The translations under genes and the position numbers were made by a program. From the NCBI GenBank assembly GCA_918026815.1, contig CAKJVC010000030.1, forward strand, positions 372,001 to 436,000: a stretch of 64,000 nucleotides of DNA. The letters are read 5' to 3'. The notes under the pieces were generated by a model, which was given only the letters and a program-made list of their open reading frames with translations, was not told the DNA's origin and ran no database searches. The DNA comes from Chalara sp. BL73 (lineage: Eukaryota; Ascomycota; Leotiomycetes; Helotiales). How positions within the stretch are numbered: the stretch's first letter is position 1; each line of letters opens with the position of its first letter. Below are positions 31,901 through 43,845 of the stretch, piece by piece.

Positions 31901-33249
31901 GGCCGCATTCATGTGGTGAAATGCAGCAGCTGGTTATTGTTAGCGCCGATCGGGCCGTGACTGGGGAGTTTCGACATTATGCCAAAGGATTAGAATTGTA
32001 TGGGCAGCTGGCACATATGTTTTTTGACGAGGGTCATGTGGCATGCACCGACATATCGTACCGGGAGCGGTTGCGCGATTTATGGACGTTGCGGTATTTG
32101 GATTGCCCGTTTACGTGTTTGACTGCCACGTTAATCGTGCAGCTGGAGGGCGTGTTGCGGGATAAGTTATTAATCCCCGATGCGCAGCTGTTCCGACGGT
32201 CCACCGCACGCCGCACCATTCGATACCGCGTCCACGACAGTGAAAATGAAGCACCGTCCGTGGTTGGGTTACGAGTTATCCAAAGTTCGGTATTGCCCGC
32301 CGGAAAACGAGGTGTAATTTACGTCCGCAGTTACGCCACTGGCGAAATTATCCGCGAAGCGATGCAGTGTCCATTTTACAAAGCACGAGCAGATGACAAA
32401 GGAGAGTTATTACAAGCGTGGATGCAGAGTTGTGGTTGGATTGTAGCGACCGGTGCGTTGGGGACCGGGATTAATATCGCCGACATTATTTTTCGTGGTT
32501 CATATTGATCGGCTATATGGGTTAACCAGTTTTGCGCAGCAGTCCGGTCGCGGTGGAAGAGGTGGCAAGGTTAGCGATTCCATTGTTATTGTTCGGGTAC
32601 AGACCACCAGCGGGCGGCGTCGGAAGGAAGTTTTAAGTGAGTATTGCGTTGAGCAGGTTGATGAAGATGCCATGACGGAGTTTTTGCAGGTGGAAGGGTG
32701 TCGGCGGCAAGTGATGGCAAAGCATTTCGATGGTGAAATGGAGGAAGCCGATTGCAGGAGCACCGATAGCATTTTGTGTGATTGGTGTAGTGTAAATTTC
32801 CGTCAGCCCACGGGACTGGGATATCAGAAGAAAAGGTTAGGGGCGAATATGAAGACGCGGTAAGTAGTGAAGCAGCATCAGCGACGAGCAGCGAGGTTGG
32901 CGGTAGTCAAATGATTGCTGGCAGGTTGAAAGAGTTAGCCGAGGCGGACGAGTTAGTATTCCAGGCCATGGACGTATTAAAAGGCGGGTGCGTGTATTGC
33001 GAGTTCGTTCGCATTGATGGCGGAGCCCACGAACAGCCGCATCCGTATGCAGAGTGTTTTGCAGCGGAAGCCAATCGCGTCGGTTATTGTAATTTCCAGC
33101 AGTGGCGAGAAAAGGTGGACTTTGGAAAGGAGTTTGGGCATTGTTTTGATTGTGGGTTGCCCCAGAAGATGTGTCGAAAGCAGGAAACTGGGGAAGTGTG
33201 TGAGTATATCGATGTGATGTTGGTTGGGATATATATATTACACGAGTAG
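28904..33249 (+). pseudogene. Telomere-linked-helicase-like gene (OrsD/DUF3505 N-terminus plus RecQ helicase), frameshifted
   Basis: Starts MENQLPIQEKAVPQ. The first frame holds a C2H2-like OrsD-type region (CLNEKCRCAVGPAAMSDHLR, LECKHCPIQPF, SWFWEGKERYWVVDE). The reading frame breaks near 30360-30400, around 30935, near 31650-31708 and near 32508. Helicase motifs are LPTSSGKS (motif I), FFDEGHV (DExH), CLTATL (motif III), GALGTGINIADI and QQSGRGGRGGK (motif VI), followed by Cys clusters (CVYCEF, CFDCGLPQKMC). This order is known from fungal subtelomeric TLH genes. At least four frame changes mean no full-length product. Followed by GC-rich direct repeats. Confidence 0.85.
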
Positions 33250-33433
33250 GGATTTTAAATGGGTGGGGTTCAAAGCGTCGGGTTTCAAGGGTATTATTCA
33301 AGAGATTTATGGGAGTGGATGAAAGAAGAAGCAGAGGGTTTGGATCGGTTATGGAGAGTAATTGGATGAAAACGTGGCGGGAAGTTTGTAGTGAATATTT
33401 AAAGATGCGACAAGAGTATCCAGCAAAATGATT

Positions 33434-34195
33434 TTTACCCGAACCCGTCCGTATTAAGCGCCCGGCAGGGAAAAGAAACAACGAGAACGGGGTAAAGGAT
33501 TTGTTTCCAGTAAGTGTTTTGCAACTGGATTTGAATATGTCATAAAACAAGTATTTTATCGGGAAGAGAAATTAGAATATAACCCGAACCCGTCCGTATT
33601 AGGCGCCCGGCAGGGGAGAAGGAAATATTTGAAAAAAAAAGAGTTTCCAATGATTATTTAATTTATCAGCATCGACGCCGGTCAGAAACACGAGCAAGTG
33701 ATATATGCGGAGGTGAAGAGCAACGGAATATGGGGAACCAATAGTAAGTTAACGGAGGACGAGAATGATCAGGTAAAAAAGAGAATGTTGATATGGTTCG
33801 GGAAAAAGGTTAGATGGGCATTAATTGAAGCAAGTGTATTATTACAGGTGTTTTATTATTTAACAGATAGATTGGACGTTTGGAAAAGGCAGTATAAGGA
33901 GTAAAGGATCGGGTTGGAGTTTCGGGGTAACCAGTATTAGATTTGGGGTTAAGCCCCAATAAGTTTTAGGATAGCCCATAACCCGACCCCATTAGGCGCC
34001 CCGGCAGGGAAAGAAATGAGAGTAACAGTTTCAAGGATTTGTTTCCGGTGGGTAATTTGTACATGGCGTGGAATATGTTATCAACGAGTATTTTATGGGA
34101 AGGAGAAATTAAAATATAACCCGAACCCATCTGCATTAAGCGCCCGGCAGGGGAAAAAAAAGAAAAAGGAGTTTCCAATAATTATTTTATTTACC
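33434..34195 (+). repeat. Direct repeat pair with GC-rich boxes downstream of the helicase
   Basis: Two related blocks of about 220-230 bp (33434-33663 and 33977-34195). Each starts and ends with ACCCGA.CCC-type sequence followed by GCGCCCGGCAGGG, giving four boxes near 33458, 33603, 33995 and 34140. Between them is shared sequence including GGATTTGTTTCC and AGTATTTTAT. No gene seen in 33250-34500 otherwise; a G-run lies near 34240-34265. Confidence 0.75.
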
Positions 34196-34500
34196 ACCCT
34201 CGGCCAGGTCCGAGGCATGTTCGAGTTAAAGATAATGGGAGAGAAAGGGGGGGAGGGGGGGGGGAAGGGACCAAACCATCACAGGATATATTTACCATGC
34301 GTAACTCGAAGCCAGCAGTGCGATGGGCCGGTAGTAAACCCGGAAAGGTCCAAGTTATAATTATCACATTTAGAAATAGTTAGAAATAGAAAGCAATTTA
34401 AAGGAGGGTAGGGTTATGGCGAAAAGCAAGCGCAAGCATCAATAAGATAGTTTTGATAGAATAGGTTGATCGGAGAGAAGAAAGAAAATTAAAAGCGGTA

Positions 34501-36351
34501 ACGTAGTTCACAAGCGAATGTTACACACAAGCGAATGATCCAAATTTTCTTGGCATCGTACAAAACCATTAAATATTTCAACAATTAATTGATTAAATTA
34601 TTCTAACTCTTCAGCATTTGAATCATAAGATGTATCTACAACATTTGGGCAAGTTCGTACGTTGTGACCAGATTGTCCGCAACATCTACAGCGTCGTTTT
34701 GACGGCCCGGTTTGCTTTGTACGACTTCTCTCCTCTCGCAAATCAGCTTGTAATTGTATATTAGCCTCTTTTTGAGCTTCTGAGTCTTGGACATCTTTAA
34801 CAGTAAGTGCTCCTCCTTCTTGTATTCGACGTTTTGTCGTACGACGACGTCGACTAAGTAAGTCATTTGCTTTGCGAAGTCCAACAATTTCTTCTCGCAA
34901 CAACGTTAATTCGTGCGCTGTACTTGTTGCACCTTTAATTACCTGATCAAGACTTTGTAGAATTGTAGTTGGTGAACTATTCTGATGTCGTACGATCCGG
35001 TCCTTAAGATATGTTGATTGAGATTGCATTTCAAGTACATTGCGAGGAGTTTTAGGCTCCCAAGAAGCAAGTGGAGTTGGCGAAAGTGTTGGCGTACGAA
35101 GCCGAATATCAAGCTGTGAAATCACATAATCAGGATTGTACGGTACAAGTCCTGTAGCTTGAAATCCTGCTCGAATGTTTGATTTAATCATTGTTGCACA
35201 AAACGCTGTATAGAAAGCAAGAAAAAAGTCTTCTTTGGAGATGTGCGTAATATATACGCGCATCAACTTTTCAATCTCAGCGCCGTACGATCGTTTTAAT
35301 GGACTAAAACACCCAACGTCAAGCGGCTGAAGCTTATGAGACGAATGTGCTGGCATGCAAAGAGTAATAATGTTCCAGTCTTTGCAATATTTCTCAAACT
35401 CGTACGAATGGTGACTTTCGTGTCCGTCAAAAATTAAAAGACGATATACACCCTTCGTACGATTCCTTGTATGTTGATTAAAATGATTAATCCAATTTAC
35501 TCCTTGTTCATTTGTTGTCCAGCCGTTTGACGTTACTGCAACAACCCAATTTGCCGGCATAGGTGTGTTTTCGTACCAAGAAGAAAGATGATTTTTCCCC
35601 GCAACAATAATATATGGCGGTACTGCATACCCGGACGATCCAATTCCTTGAATAACTGTAATCCATTCTCTATTTCCTTGCTGTGTCGTACGAGGTCTGC
35701 CAACTCGCTCAGCTTTTGTAACAACAATTTCGGACGATATCTGGCCCATTAAAAATCCCGTCTCATCAAAGTTGTATATGTCTTCCTTTTTGAATCGCAT
35801 ACTTGTTGATTGTATTTTGTACAAGCCGAAACCACGCGTTATACACGTCGGGATTTTCGCATTTGACTCGTTGATAGTCGATTTTACGTGTAAAACGCGT
35901 AGAGAGTTGTGGTTGTCGTCGTACGAAGTTCGAAGTCCAGTTCTTTCCGACGCGTCCGCCGTCGCGTTCAGCGAGTAGTCGATTCGCCATATCTTTAACA
36001 GCACTGCGCCGAGGAGGAAATCCTCGCGAATCTAAATCAAGAATATGTCGTACGATAGTTTCCTCTTCTAGTTTTGTAAGTTTTTGAGAATTTGGAATCG
36101 TATTAGATCTTGCAGGCATTCCTTGAACTCGACGAGATAATGTAAGTTTTGGAACTTTATAAATTCGTGCAATTTTTGCAACATTGGACTGAGGGTTTTG
36201 TTGTACGATTTGAACAGCTAAAAGCATGTCAGATTCATTCCATGTACGAGTCATTTGTAATTTTGTAATAATTGATATGTTTATGATGTTGTACAATGCC
36301 AAGAAAATTTGGATCATTCGCTTGTGTGTAACATTCGCTTGTGAACTACGT
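34501..36351 (-). mobile_element. pogo/Fot1-type element, family 1, copy 2 (inverted)
   Basis: 1851 bp between TA dinucleotides at 34499-34500 and 36352-36353, with the same inverted ends as copy 1. It is one base longer because of an A insertion in the transposase gene. Wherever I compared it with copy 3, it was identical. Confidence 0.93.
34598..36254 (-). pseudogene. pogo/Fot1-family transposase with one-base frameshift
   Basis: Begins MTRTWNESDM at 36254 and ends with the zinc knuckle CRCCGQSGHNVRTC and EELE at 34598. All three catalytic Asp (NFDETGF, IFDGHESHHS, LQPLDVGCF) are present, but a run of five A on the coding strand (35787-35791), where copy 1 has four, shifts the frame. The first frame ends AIQKGRHIQL. 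Only the DNA-binding part would be made from the normal start. Confidence 0.9.
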
Positions 36352-36353
36352 TA

Positions 36354-38113
36354 CTTGTAATTGTTGTAATTATAAATGTAACGACGCAAGGAATCACTGG
36401 CTAGAATAGAGGCATATGGGAGTGCGTACAATAGGCTGATAGCGATTGCCTTATAGGTCGACTGTACTAAGGATACAAAAACATAAAGAACAACTGTAGA
36501 GAGTAAAAGCAGGCCTTTAAGTCCGTGCACCCCCATTTGGATACCCCCCCCCCCATTTGGATACCCCGCCTAGCCGAGTATTACTCAAACAAAAACAATT
36601 CTAATTAAATAACTACTCAACCAAAATACAATCCAAAGTAGAATCAGACTCATTACTTTCATCTTCATCCTCTTCTATATTTATAGCCTCCCCTGCCTTC
36701 AATTGCGCTTGTCGAATATTCGAAATATCCGCAAATTTCGAATTTGGACTTGTCCTAACTTTCCTTCTTTTTCTAGGCCTAGCTTTTTCTAATTGAACTT
36801 CCAAAGACTGTATTTTGTAGCTATTACTAGCTAAAACAGATTCTTGATCTTCAAATCCTTTAATAATCTTTCGAAATAAGATTCTTTGAGTGAAAGAGTC
36901 GTCTGTACTTAAACTTTGAAACTTAGCTACTTGAGCTTTTACTTCGATCGATTTCCGAGGAGTAGATAAAAGCACAAGTGGAGAATTTATTCTTGATAGT
37001 CTTGACTTGCTTTGACTAGCTTGTAAAGTCTTTTTTCTCGTATTTGAGTTCTCGAGAAGTAAAGGGCTGAGTAAGGGTTTAGCTATCGATTTTGGCCACA
37101 ACCCAGTAGCTTTCCACCCAGCTTTAATTATTTTTGCGGATAATGCTTCTTTTCTAGCTTTTGAATAGCAAGTAAGAAAGTTTTGTTTTCCAATTGGGCT
37201 AGAATCGGTCAAGAGAGCTAAAAAACCTACGGCGGTTCGATAGTGACTTTTGAGGGAAGAAAAGACTGATAAATCCAAAGGCTGAAGAACGTGTGACGTA
37301 TGTGGCGGTAAGAAAAGTAAATAGACGTTGTTTTGAAACAGAGATACATAAATTCGGTAGTTTCATGACTCCCGTGGCCGTCTAGAATCAAAAGTCTAGG
37401 CTCAAGAGTATAGCTTTGAGAAAGGAAGATCTTTTCTAGCCATTCTATAGCTGTAGAGTCGGAAGTCCAGGCATTATTGGTAGCTGTAAATAGCCAGTCC
37501 TTATAGCTTGAAAGATCTTGTTGAAACCATTGTTGTTGTACTGATTTTCCTTTGAATATTACAAGAGGAGAAAGGGCTTTTCCACTAGCTGAAATACACT
37601 CGATAAATGAAGTCCAAGCACGAGAACCAGGTTGTTTCTTTTGAATAGAACGTCGTTCAGAGCTTCCTACAACTAGGCCATTTGCTCCAATACCTTCCAT
37701 TATACCTGACTCGTCCATATTCCATCGATTTTCAGGCTTGATATTCGAAATTGCAGGTATATTAAGTCGGGCAAACCAGTCCTTAATCACGGTAGTTGTA
37801 GCTCCATTGACTCGTACAGAATCGATATTCTTAGCTCTTTTAGTACGTATAATAGGGTTACGGCGTAGAAAGCCTTCTATCCACCGTTTCCCTAGTTCTT
37901 GCGTACTTCCTTTGATTGCCAAGAGTCGATTTGCAAATTGCTTGATTTGACCATGAGTTAAAGGAGAACCTAGCGCTTCCTGGGCTAGTACCCACTTAGT
38001 TAAGTCTTCCTCTTGATTAAAAGAGAGCTTCTGTTGACTTTCGGCTGCAATAGTATGACTCTGACTACCGTTGTTGCGATTCCACAGAGTAGTTAAAGGG
38101 ATACCCCATTCTT
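36354..38113 (-). pseudogene. Fot1-like element, family 3, 5'-truncated and frameshifted
   Basis: Reads leftward from EWGIPLTTLWNRN (38113) through ALGSPLTHGQIKQFANRLL, WNMDESGIMEG (first Asp) and LLILDGHGSH (second Asp). The frame shifts near 37325-37335, and then LQPLDLSVFSSLKSHY carries the third Asp in the new frame. The end is SLEVQLEKARPRKRRK...TLDCILVE at 36613. A single missing T in a T run explains the shift. The 3' region includes two copies of CCCATTTGGATACCCC (about 36531-36567). The N-terminal helix-turn-helix start is lost at 38113. It abuts pogo copy 2. Confidence 0.82.
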
Positions 38114-38453
38114 AATAACGTTACGCATTTCAAGAATCACTTAGCCACGGTCCACAAGATTGATCTTCGACCCAGACTTTTTCCTTGTTGACTTTCAATC
38201 TTGCAACCTCCTTCTTTGGGCATATACTATTCGGAGTTATCAAGCTTTAATCTATCTAAAGTTCTACGGATAGTCACGATATCGTGCAAGGCTGAGTACG
38301 GAGCAGGGAACTGTCTGGGGGCTCTAGGCATGACTGGTCTGTGCGCTTGCTACCCAGCACGAATTTCAGCCTGACATTGCTTCCACGGTCGAATCTTAGA
38401 TGAATCCTTCGGTACGTATAATATAACTCAGTCTCCTAGAGAACCGAGACTAA
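38114..38453. other. 5' flank of the NLR pseudogene
   Basis: No gene seen. It may hide the first exon of the NLR, because that frame is closed upstream by TAA near 38451 before any ATG. Confidence 0.35.
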
Positions 38454-41089
38454 AGACAGTGGATACAGGATGAAGCCAAAGAGGCTGCGCAACGCCATAT
38501 CCCTGCACAAACTCTGGTCTCAGAGGCGCCTTCTCGAACACACGAAGACTACCAAATCGGAATCATATGCGCCTTAGCAACTGAAAAGGCTGCTATGGTG
38601 GCTATGCTGGATGAATCTCATCCTAAATTAAAGAAGGAAAACAGCGACGACAACGAATACACACTGGGCAGAATTGGGGTGCACAATGTCGTTATTGCTT
38701 GCCTTCCAGCCGGCTTAATAGGGAATGGTCCTGCTGCTATTATCGCAAACAATATGCAACGCAGCTTTCCAATCAAGTTTGGCCTTATAGTGGGCATTGG
38801 AGGGGGCGTTTGGAGCAAGAAAAGTGATATGCGTCTTGGAGACATTGTTGTCAGTCAACCCACTGGCACTCATGGCGGTGTTGTACAATGGGACTTTGGA
38901 AAGATAGAAAGGGATGGAAAATTCCAACGGACTGGTTCCTTGGATAAACCACCACCGGTATTACTGCATGCATTGCAAGAATTGAAGATGTTTGATATCA
39001 CAGATGGTGTCAATCTAGAAGAGTCTTTTTCCCTGATGGTTCAGAATAAGCCGCGAATGGCCCAGACATATCGATATCAAGGGGAAGATCAGGATCAGCT
39101 GTTCGAGGCTACCTATAACCACGAAGGTGACGAGACGTGTGATGACTGCGACCCTAAGTTGATTGTGCAGAGACCAGCCCGCGAAAACCCTGGTCCTAGG
39201 ATTCACTATGGGAACATTGCATCTGGGAACGAAGTAATGAAGCATGGTACTACTCGAGACAAAATAGCCAAGGAGGAAGGCGTGATTTGTTTCGAGATGG
39301 AGGCAGCCGGATTGATGGACAATTTTCAGTGTCTTGTGATCAGAGGCATTTGTGACTATGCGGATTCGCACAAAAACAAAATATGGCAACCATATGCTGC
39401 GGCCACAGCTGCGGCATTTACTAGAGTGCTTCTTGGGTTCATCGATGAACAAGAAGTGATCAAGATGCCTTGTGAGTAGATAACTTCTACTGAATATCAG
39501 TCCCATTTTAGCATGACTCGTGTTTTCAAGATTATTTCCTCTAATTGAAGGAGTGTCATCACAGTTTTTTTCTTGGTCCTTTTGGATGGTGTGAGATAGT
39601 CAAGCCATGATTTTGTGATTTAGCTCTAATGATTATAGCTAACTCAAATCAGTCCCTCTCAAGCCACTCAGGGTACTCCCTTTTGGCCGCAATAAGGATT
39701 TTGTTGGCCGCCAGTCTCAATTAAATCAGCTGATCACAATTCTACACCGAGGATACCCAGGAAAACTGTCAACGTATAGCTCTAGTCGGTCTTGGTGGAG
39801 TTGGAAAGACCCAAATTGCCTTGGAGTGCGCTTTTCAGCTCCAGTTGCTTTCTCTGACATGCTCTGTGTTTTGGGTCCGGGCTAGTGATATAACAAGTTT
39901 CGAAAACGCTTATCGCGATATTGGACTGCAACTCAAGATTCCCGGGCTTGAGGACGATAAAGCAGACGTCAAAAGATTAGTCAAGGCTAAACTATCCCAA
40001 GAAAGCACAGGGAAATGGCTTATAATTATGGATAACGCAGATGACTTCGAAATATTCTATCATAACATAGACAGTAGATCCAGTGGATTATCTGAGTATC
40101 TTCCTTTTAGTACTCTTGGTGCGATCCTTTTCACAACTCGGGATCGTGAGGCTGCTACAAGATACGCTGGCTCAGATGTGATTGATATAGACGAGATGGA
40201 TGACGAAGAATCTAGAAAGCTTCTTCAAAGAAGTCTTCAAAACAAGCGACTTCTCGATGACGATGACGGTACAATAAAGCTCCTGGAGTTGCTTGTTAAT
40301 TTTCCGCTCGCAATAATGCAAGCAGCCGCATACCTAAACGCCAAGGTTAGCACTATCGCCGAGTATCTCAGAATCTATAACAAGAGTAGTGATAATGTCG
40401 CTAGGCTGTTAAGCAAGGACTTTGAGGACATAAGAAGATATCTGGGTATGAAAAATCCAGTGGCTACAACGTGGCTCATTTCTTTCAGCAAATCCAGGAC
40501 CGAGATCCTTTAGCAGCGGACTACATGGCCTTTATATCTTGTATCAAAGAGCAAGCCATTCCCCGGGACTTGTTGCCTCCAGCTTCTGAATTCGACAAGG
40601 GAGAGGCACTTGGAACCTTGAAATCCTTTGGGTTTATAAAAGAACGCGTTAGTGGAAGCTTATATGCATCGACTAGTTCATACAGCGATGCAAAATTGGC
40701 TACAGCTTAAGGACGAATGGAGAAGTTTGAACCAAAAGACCCTGAATCAGATCACGAGTGTTTTCCCGTGGCCCCGGCATGAGAATAGAGCTGTGTGGAT
40801 AATGTACCTTCCTCACGCGCAGTATACTATTGCTAATTTTAATACGGGCCTTAGTAGAACAAAAGAGACAAAGGAGTTACTGGGGAGATTATTACACAAC
40901 TTAGGATGGTGTTCCCAAATCAAAGGCCAGTATGCAGAGGCGGAGGCCATGCACCGGCAGACGCTGCAGCTCAGAGAGACGGTGCTCGGGAAAGATCATC
41001 CAGACACGCTTGCGAGTATAAGCAACCTCGCATCATCGCTGCACAGCCAGGGAAAGCACGCAGAAGCCGAATCCATATACTGGCTGTAG
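38454..41089 (+). pseudogene. Fungal NLR-type gene: PNP_UDP + NB-ARC + TPR, multiply frameshifted
   Basis: Intracellular receptor of the fungal NOD-like type. The phosphorylase-like domain reads DYQIGIICALATEKAAM, GLIVGIGGGVWSK, DMRLGDIVVSQP, FEMEAAGLM and VIRGICDYADSHKN. A probable intron of about 181 nt (39472-39652) leads to LPFGRNKDFVGRQSQLNQL. The frame then shifts before the NB-ARC domain with P-loop ALVGLGGVGKTQIALE, KWLIIMDNADD (Walker B), AILFTTRDRE and LPLAIMQAA-like FPLAIMQAAAYLN. It shifts again near 40490 (one T missing) and near 40650, then enters TPR repeats (LHNLGWCSQIKGQYAEAEAM, TLASISNLASSLHSQGKHAE) and stops early. At least three shifts, so no intact receptor. Confidence 0.85.
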
Positions 41090-41670
41090 TATGGTGGACT
41101 TTACATCATCCCCTCGCTAACATTCTCAGGTACATTAACAGGTTTACGATGGGTGAAAGATTTTATATATAATATGTTTTCTTTATATCTCTATTCTATA
41201 GAGGGTCAAGGGGAACATGTGTCTTTATAGTCCCTTATAATCGCCACTCGATTTCCAGAATCTTCCAGAATAATCATGAATTACTATACAGTATAAATCG
41301 AATAATAAAGAGCTGTTTGCTTGTGCAAGAGAGAACCTACTTTATTCGTTATTAGGGTCGTTTAATAAAGAATAGAAATTCCAGTAAGTTTCAGCCTTGC
41401 TTGATTTTGCGCCACCAGGCTCTGCATTTACCGCATCTTCAAATTTGTTCTGCAAATTGCGCCTTCAGCTCAGCCCCCAGCCCCGCTAAAGGAGGACATG
41501 GCAAATGCGCAGTCTGCGCGGTGAGAGCACGGCACAGCTTAACATCACATGATTCGTAGTCAGGAATAATAAACTTGACTAAAAATCAATCACACATAGC
41601 TCAATAACTCTCTTGTGTAAGAACACCAAAGTCAACAGATCTTCTTAGCGGATTGCTGTATAAAAATCTA
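41090..41670. other. Intergenic, AT-rich
   Basis: No gene seen. It lies between the truncated TPR end and the DUF6594-like gene, and probably contains the promoter of the latter. Confidence 0.45.
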
Positions 41671-42612
41671 ATGGAATCGGATTCTCGAAATGTTCAACTA
41701 AATGCACCTGTTTCCACGCCACCATCTCCGCCTACACCAATATTACCAAAACCAAAACCAGGCGGTGCGGATCTCTTTCCTAACCATTGGCGGAGCTCTA
41801 CCAGCGACAATAACCTTGTTCTTCACGGGTTCCGCCGTTTCAAGACTACACATCTTATAAATCTACGTTTTCTCGAAGATGAGATCGCCGGGTTAGATCA
41901 TGTTATATACCAAGCAGGGCTTAGTCTCGGCCTCGAACTCTCTCCCACGGACCGGCTTGGGCTAAGATATAGCAAGCAAGAAGCAAGCGGTTATATGAAA
42001 GATGCAATTACCGAGGACTTAATATACAAATTGCGTGACCTTCTGCGACAATATGGTATAGTTAGCAGGTCCACCCTGAGTAAATATATAGCTAATATAT
42101 TAGATGACGCCCTCGCTGCATTCAATCGGACCATGACGATGGAAACGTTCTCGTTGCTTGACAACGACGATTATTCCGAACTTCGCGATGATATAACGTT
42201 GTACGAGATATATAACACGAGACTAGTCAGGACAGACTTGGAGGCTCGTAGCCGGCAGGATCCAATCCAGCGTCAGCTGCATAAATGGTTAAGAAGCTTC
42301 CGCTATTGGAAATTGTCGAAGTCAAACAGCACTAGTCCTCCATCTCGAATGCGTCACCAAAATACTATTCTTCTGGCGGAAGTAAGTGGGCGCTTCGTCG
42401 TTGCAATCCTTTCTATGGTATTCTTGGTTGTACCACTTGCGATATTAGCGCATGGATTACGAAAAGACGTGCAGTTAATCACGGTTTCGGTTTGCATTAC
42501 GATTTTCTCATTTCTAGTATCAATTATGCTTAAAACAACAAGCGTGGAGATGATGGTGGTATCTGCTGCTTATGCGGCGGTGCTTTCCGTATTTGTTTCT
42601 AATGTTTCTTGA
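41671..42612 (+). CDS. DUF6594-like membrane protein, 313 aa
   Basis: Start MESDSRNVQLNAPV (41671), then a Pro-rich segment (PPSPPTPILPKPKP). The region RRFKTTHLINLRFLEDEIAG is typical of DUF6594 proteins. The C-terminus has three hydrophobic helices (about FVVAILSMVFLVVPLAILA, LITVSVCITIFSFLVSIML and MMVVSAAYAAVLSVFVS), so it should sit in a membrane with a cytosolic N-terminus. The frame is intact. Function unknown. Such genes are often found near fungal NLR and HET genes, which agrees with its position next to the NLR, but a link is only inference. Confidence 0.75.
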   Translation: MESDSRNVQLNAPVSTPPSPPTPILPKPKPGGADLFPNHWRSSTSDNNLVLHGFRRFKTTHLINLRFLEDEIAGLDHVIYQAGLSLGLELSPTDRLGLRYSKQEASGYMKDAITEDLIYKLRDLLRQYGIVSRSTLSKYIANILDDALAAFNRTMTMETFSLLDNDDYSELRDDITLYEIYNTRLVRTDLEARSRQDPIQRQLHKWLRSFRYWKLSKSNSTSPPSRMRHQNTILLAEVSGRFVVAILSMVFLVVPLAILAHGLRKDVQLITVSVCITIFSFLVSIMLKTTSVEMMVVSAAYAAVLSVFVSNVS

Positions 42613-43584
42613 TTCACGGAGAGCCGGGATCAGGAGGAAATATATTTGTACTCTGCTTTGTTGTATAATTTTCTGGTTAATATGTTTAATATGTTCAGGG
42701 CCACCAGGCGTTGTGGTCAGCCTTCATCGTAGCCTGGCCGACCTGCACCTTTCTGCCTCGTCTTGTTCAGGTATAGACTGGGCGGTGGGACATATTGAGC
42801 TAGGAATTGGAGCGTATCATTTTGCATTTCTATGGGCGTGGCCGCTGGCACTTGGAGCTGATGAAAAACGTACTCAGCCTTGAATAATTCAGCCGCCGCT
42901 AAGCACTGCCACGCACCGTCAGCAAATGTGGCTGGCAGTTGGGTTGTACAAGGAAATTCCACGTCCCTGACTGGTGGAGAGATGCTACGACAGTCGAGGC
43001 GCAGCTAAGGCGAGAGGCTGAAGAGGTCACGAATCAACTTAAGGTAATACTGTACACAGCAAACTTGGAAAACTAGCACTTGCAAAATAACCTTCGAAAA
43101 CAGGATAACATAGTAGAAGCTTTTTAAAAAAATTTACTATAAAGTCGCGCCAAACTGCGAATGAGGCGGCTGCTACAGTTGGACGACCATGAAAGGCTCC
43201 ATTTGGAACAATCAGTGTAATAAATGATTTGATTTTTTGATTTTTAAATCAAAATCAAATCAAATCAAATCAAAATAATCAAAATCAAATCAGATTAGTC
43301 ACATGACAAGGCATAAAAACTAATTTGGAAGGCGGTGGCCTAATTAGGAAGGCGGTGAGTCAGAAACCCGGCAGAATTTTAAAAGTTCTAGTAGATTCTT
43401 AAACTTTTTATTACTAATAATTCAAGTCTTAATCGACTAATTGTAATACAATTTTGTATTTGTAATTTTGTATTAATAATAGCTTTTATCGAATATTTTA
43501 GTAACTTTTAATTTATTATATATACTTAAACAATTTTCGCTTTTAACTTATTAAAAAAAAACAAAAACCAAAATTTATTATATA
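42613..43584. other. Intergenic, AT-rich, with a simple repeat
   Basis: No convincing gene; an 81-codon reverse frame at 42717-42962 has no recognised domain. The last 350 bp are very AT-rich, as if heavily mutated. Confidence 0.45.
43226..43293. repeat. ATCAAA-type simple repeat with inverted start
   Basis: Tandem AATCAAATCAAATCAAA preceded by its inverted form (GATTTGATTTTTTGATTT). Confidence 0.8.
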
Positions 43585-43594
43585 ACGTAGTTCA

Positions 43595-43767
43595 TGTCAC
43601 GGCACGAGCTGTGGATCTACAGATACAGAGGGCAGCTGTGGTACTATACGAGAATCTATAGCTAAGGAAGGAAGAGGGAGCTCGAGGAGAGCAAGCTATA
43701 TATACACGAGGGAGCCCTAGTGGCTCGGCAGCAGGGCACGTGCCCGACCAGGGTCGGTACCGTGACA
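43595..43767 (-). mobile_element. Solo LTR, family B, inside the pogo end
   Basis: 173 bp from TGTCACGGCACGAG to GGTACCGTGACA, flanked by GTTCA at 43590-43594 and 43768-43772. A TATATATA box reads on the minus strand, suggesting that orientation. A solo LTR with similar termini is at 58643-58834. Confidence 0.88.
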
Positions 43768-43845
43768 GTTCACAAGCGAATGTTACACACAAGCGAATGA
43801 TCCAAATTTTCTTGGCATTGTACAACATCATAAACATATCAATTA

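Noticed and set aside
3796..42612. The island as a Starship-type giant element
   Set aside because: NLR and other cargo-like genes are present, but I found no DUF3435 tyrosine-recombinase captain and no matching ends.
43595..43767. Promoter or structured RNA from the TGTCACGG...CCGTGACA inverted tips
   Set aside because: The GTTCA duplication and TG...CA ends explain it as a solo LTR.
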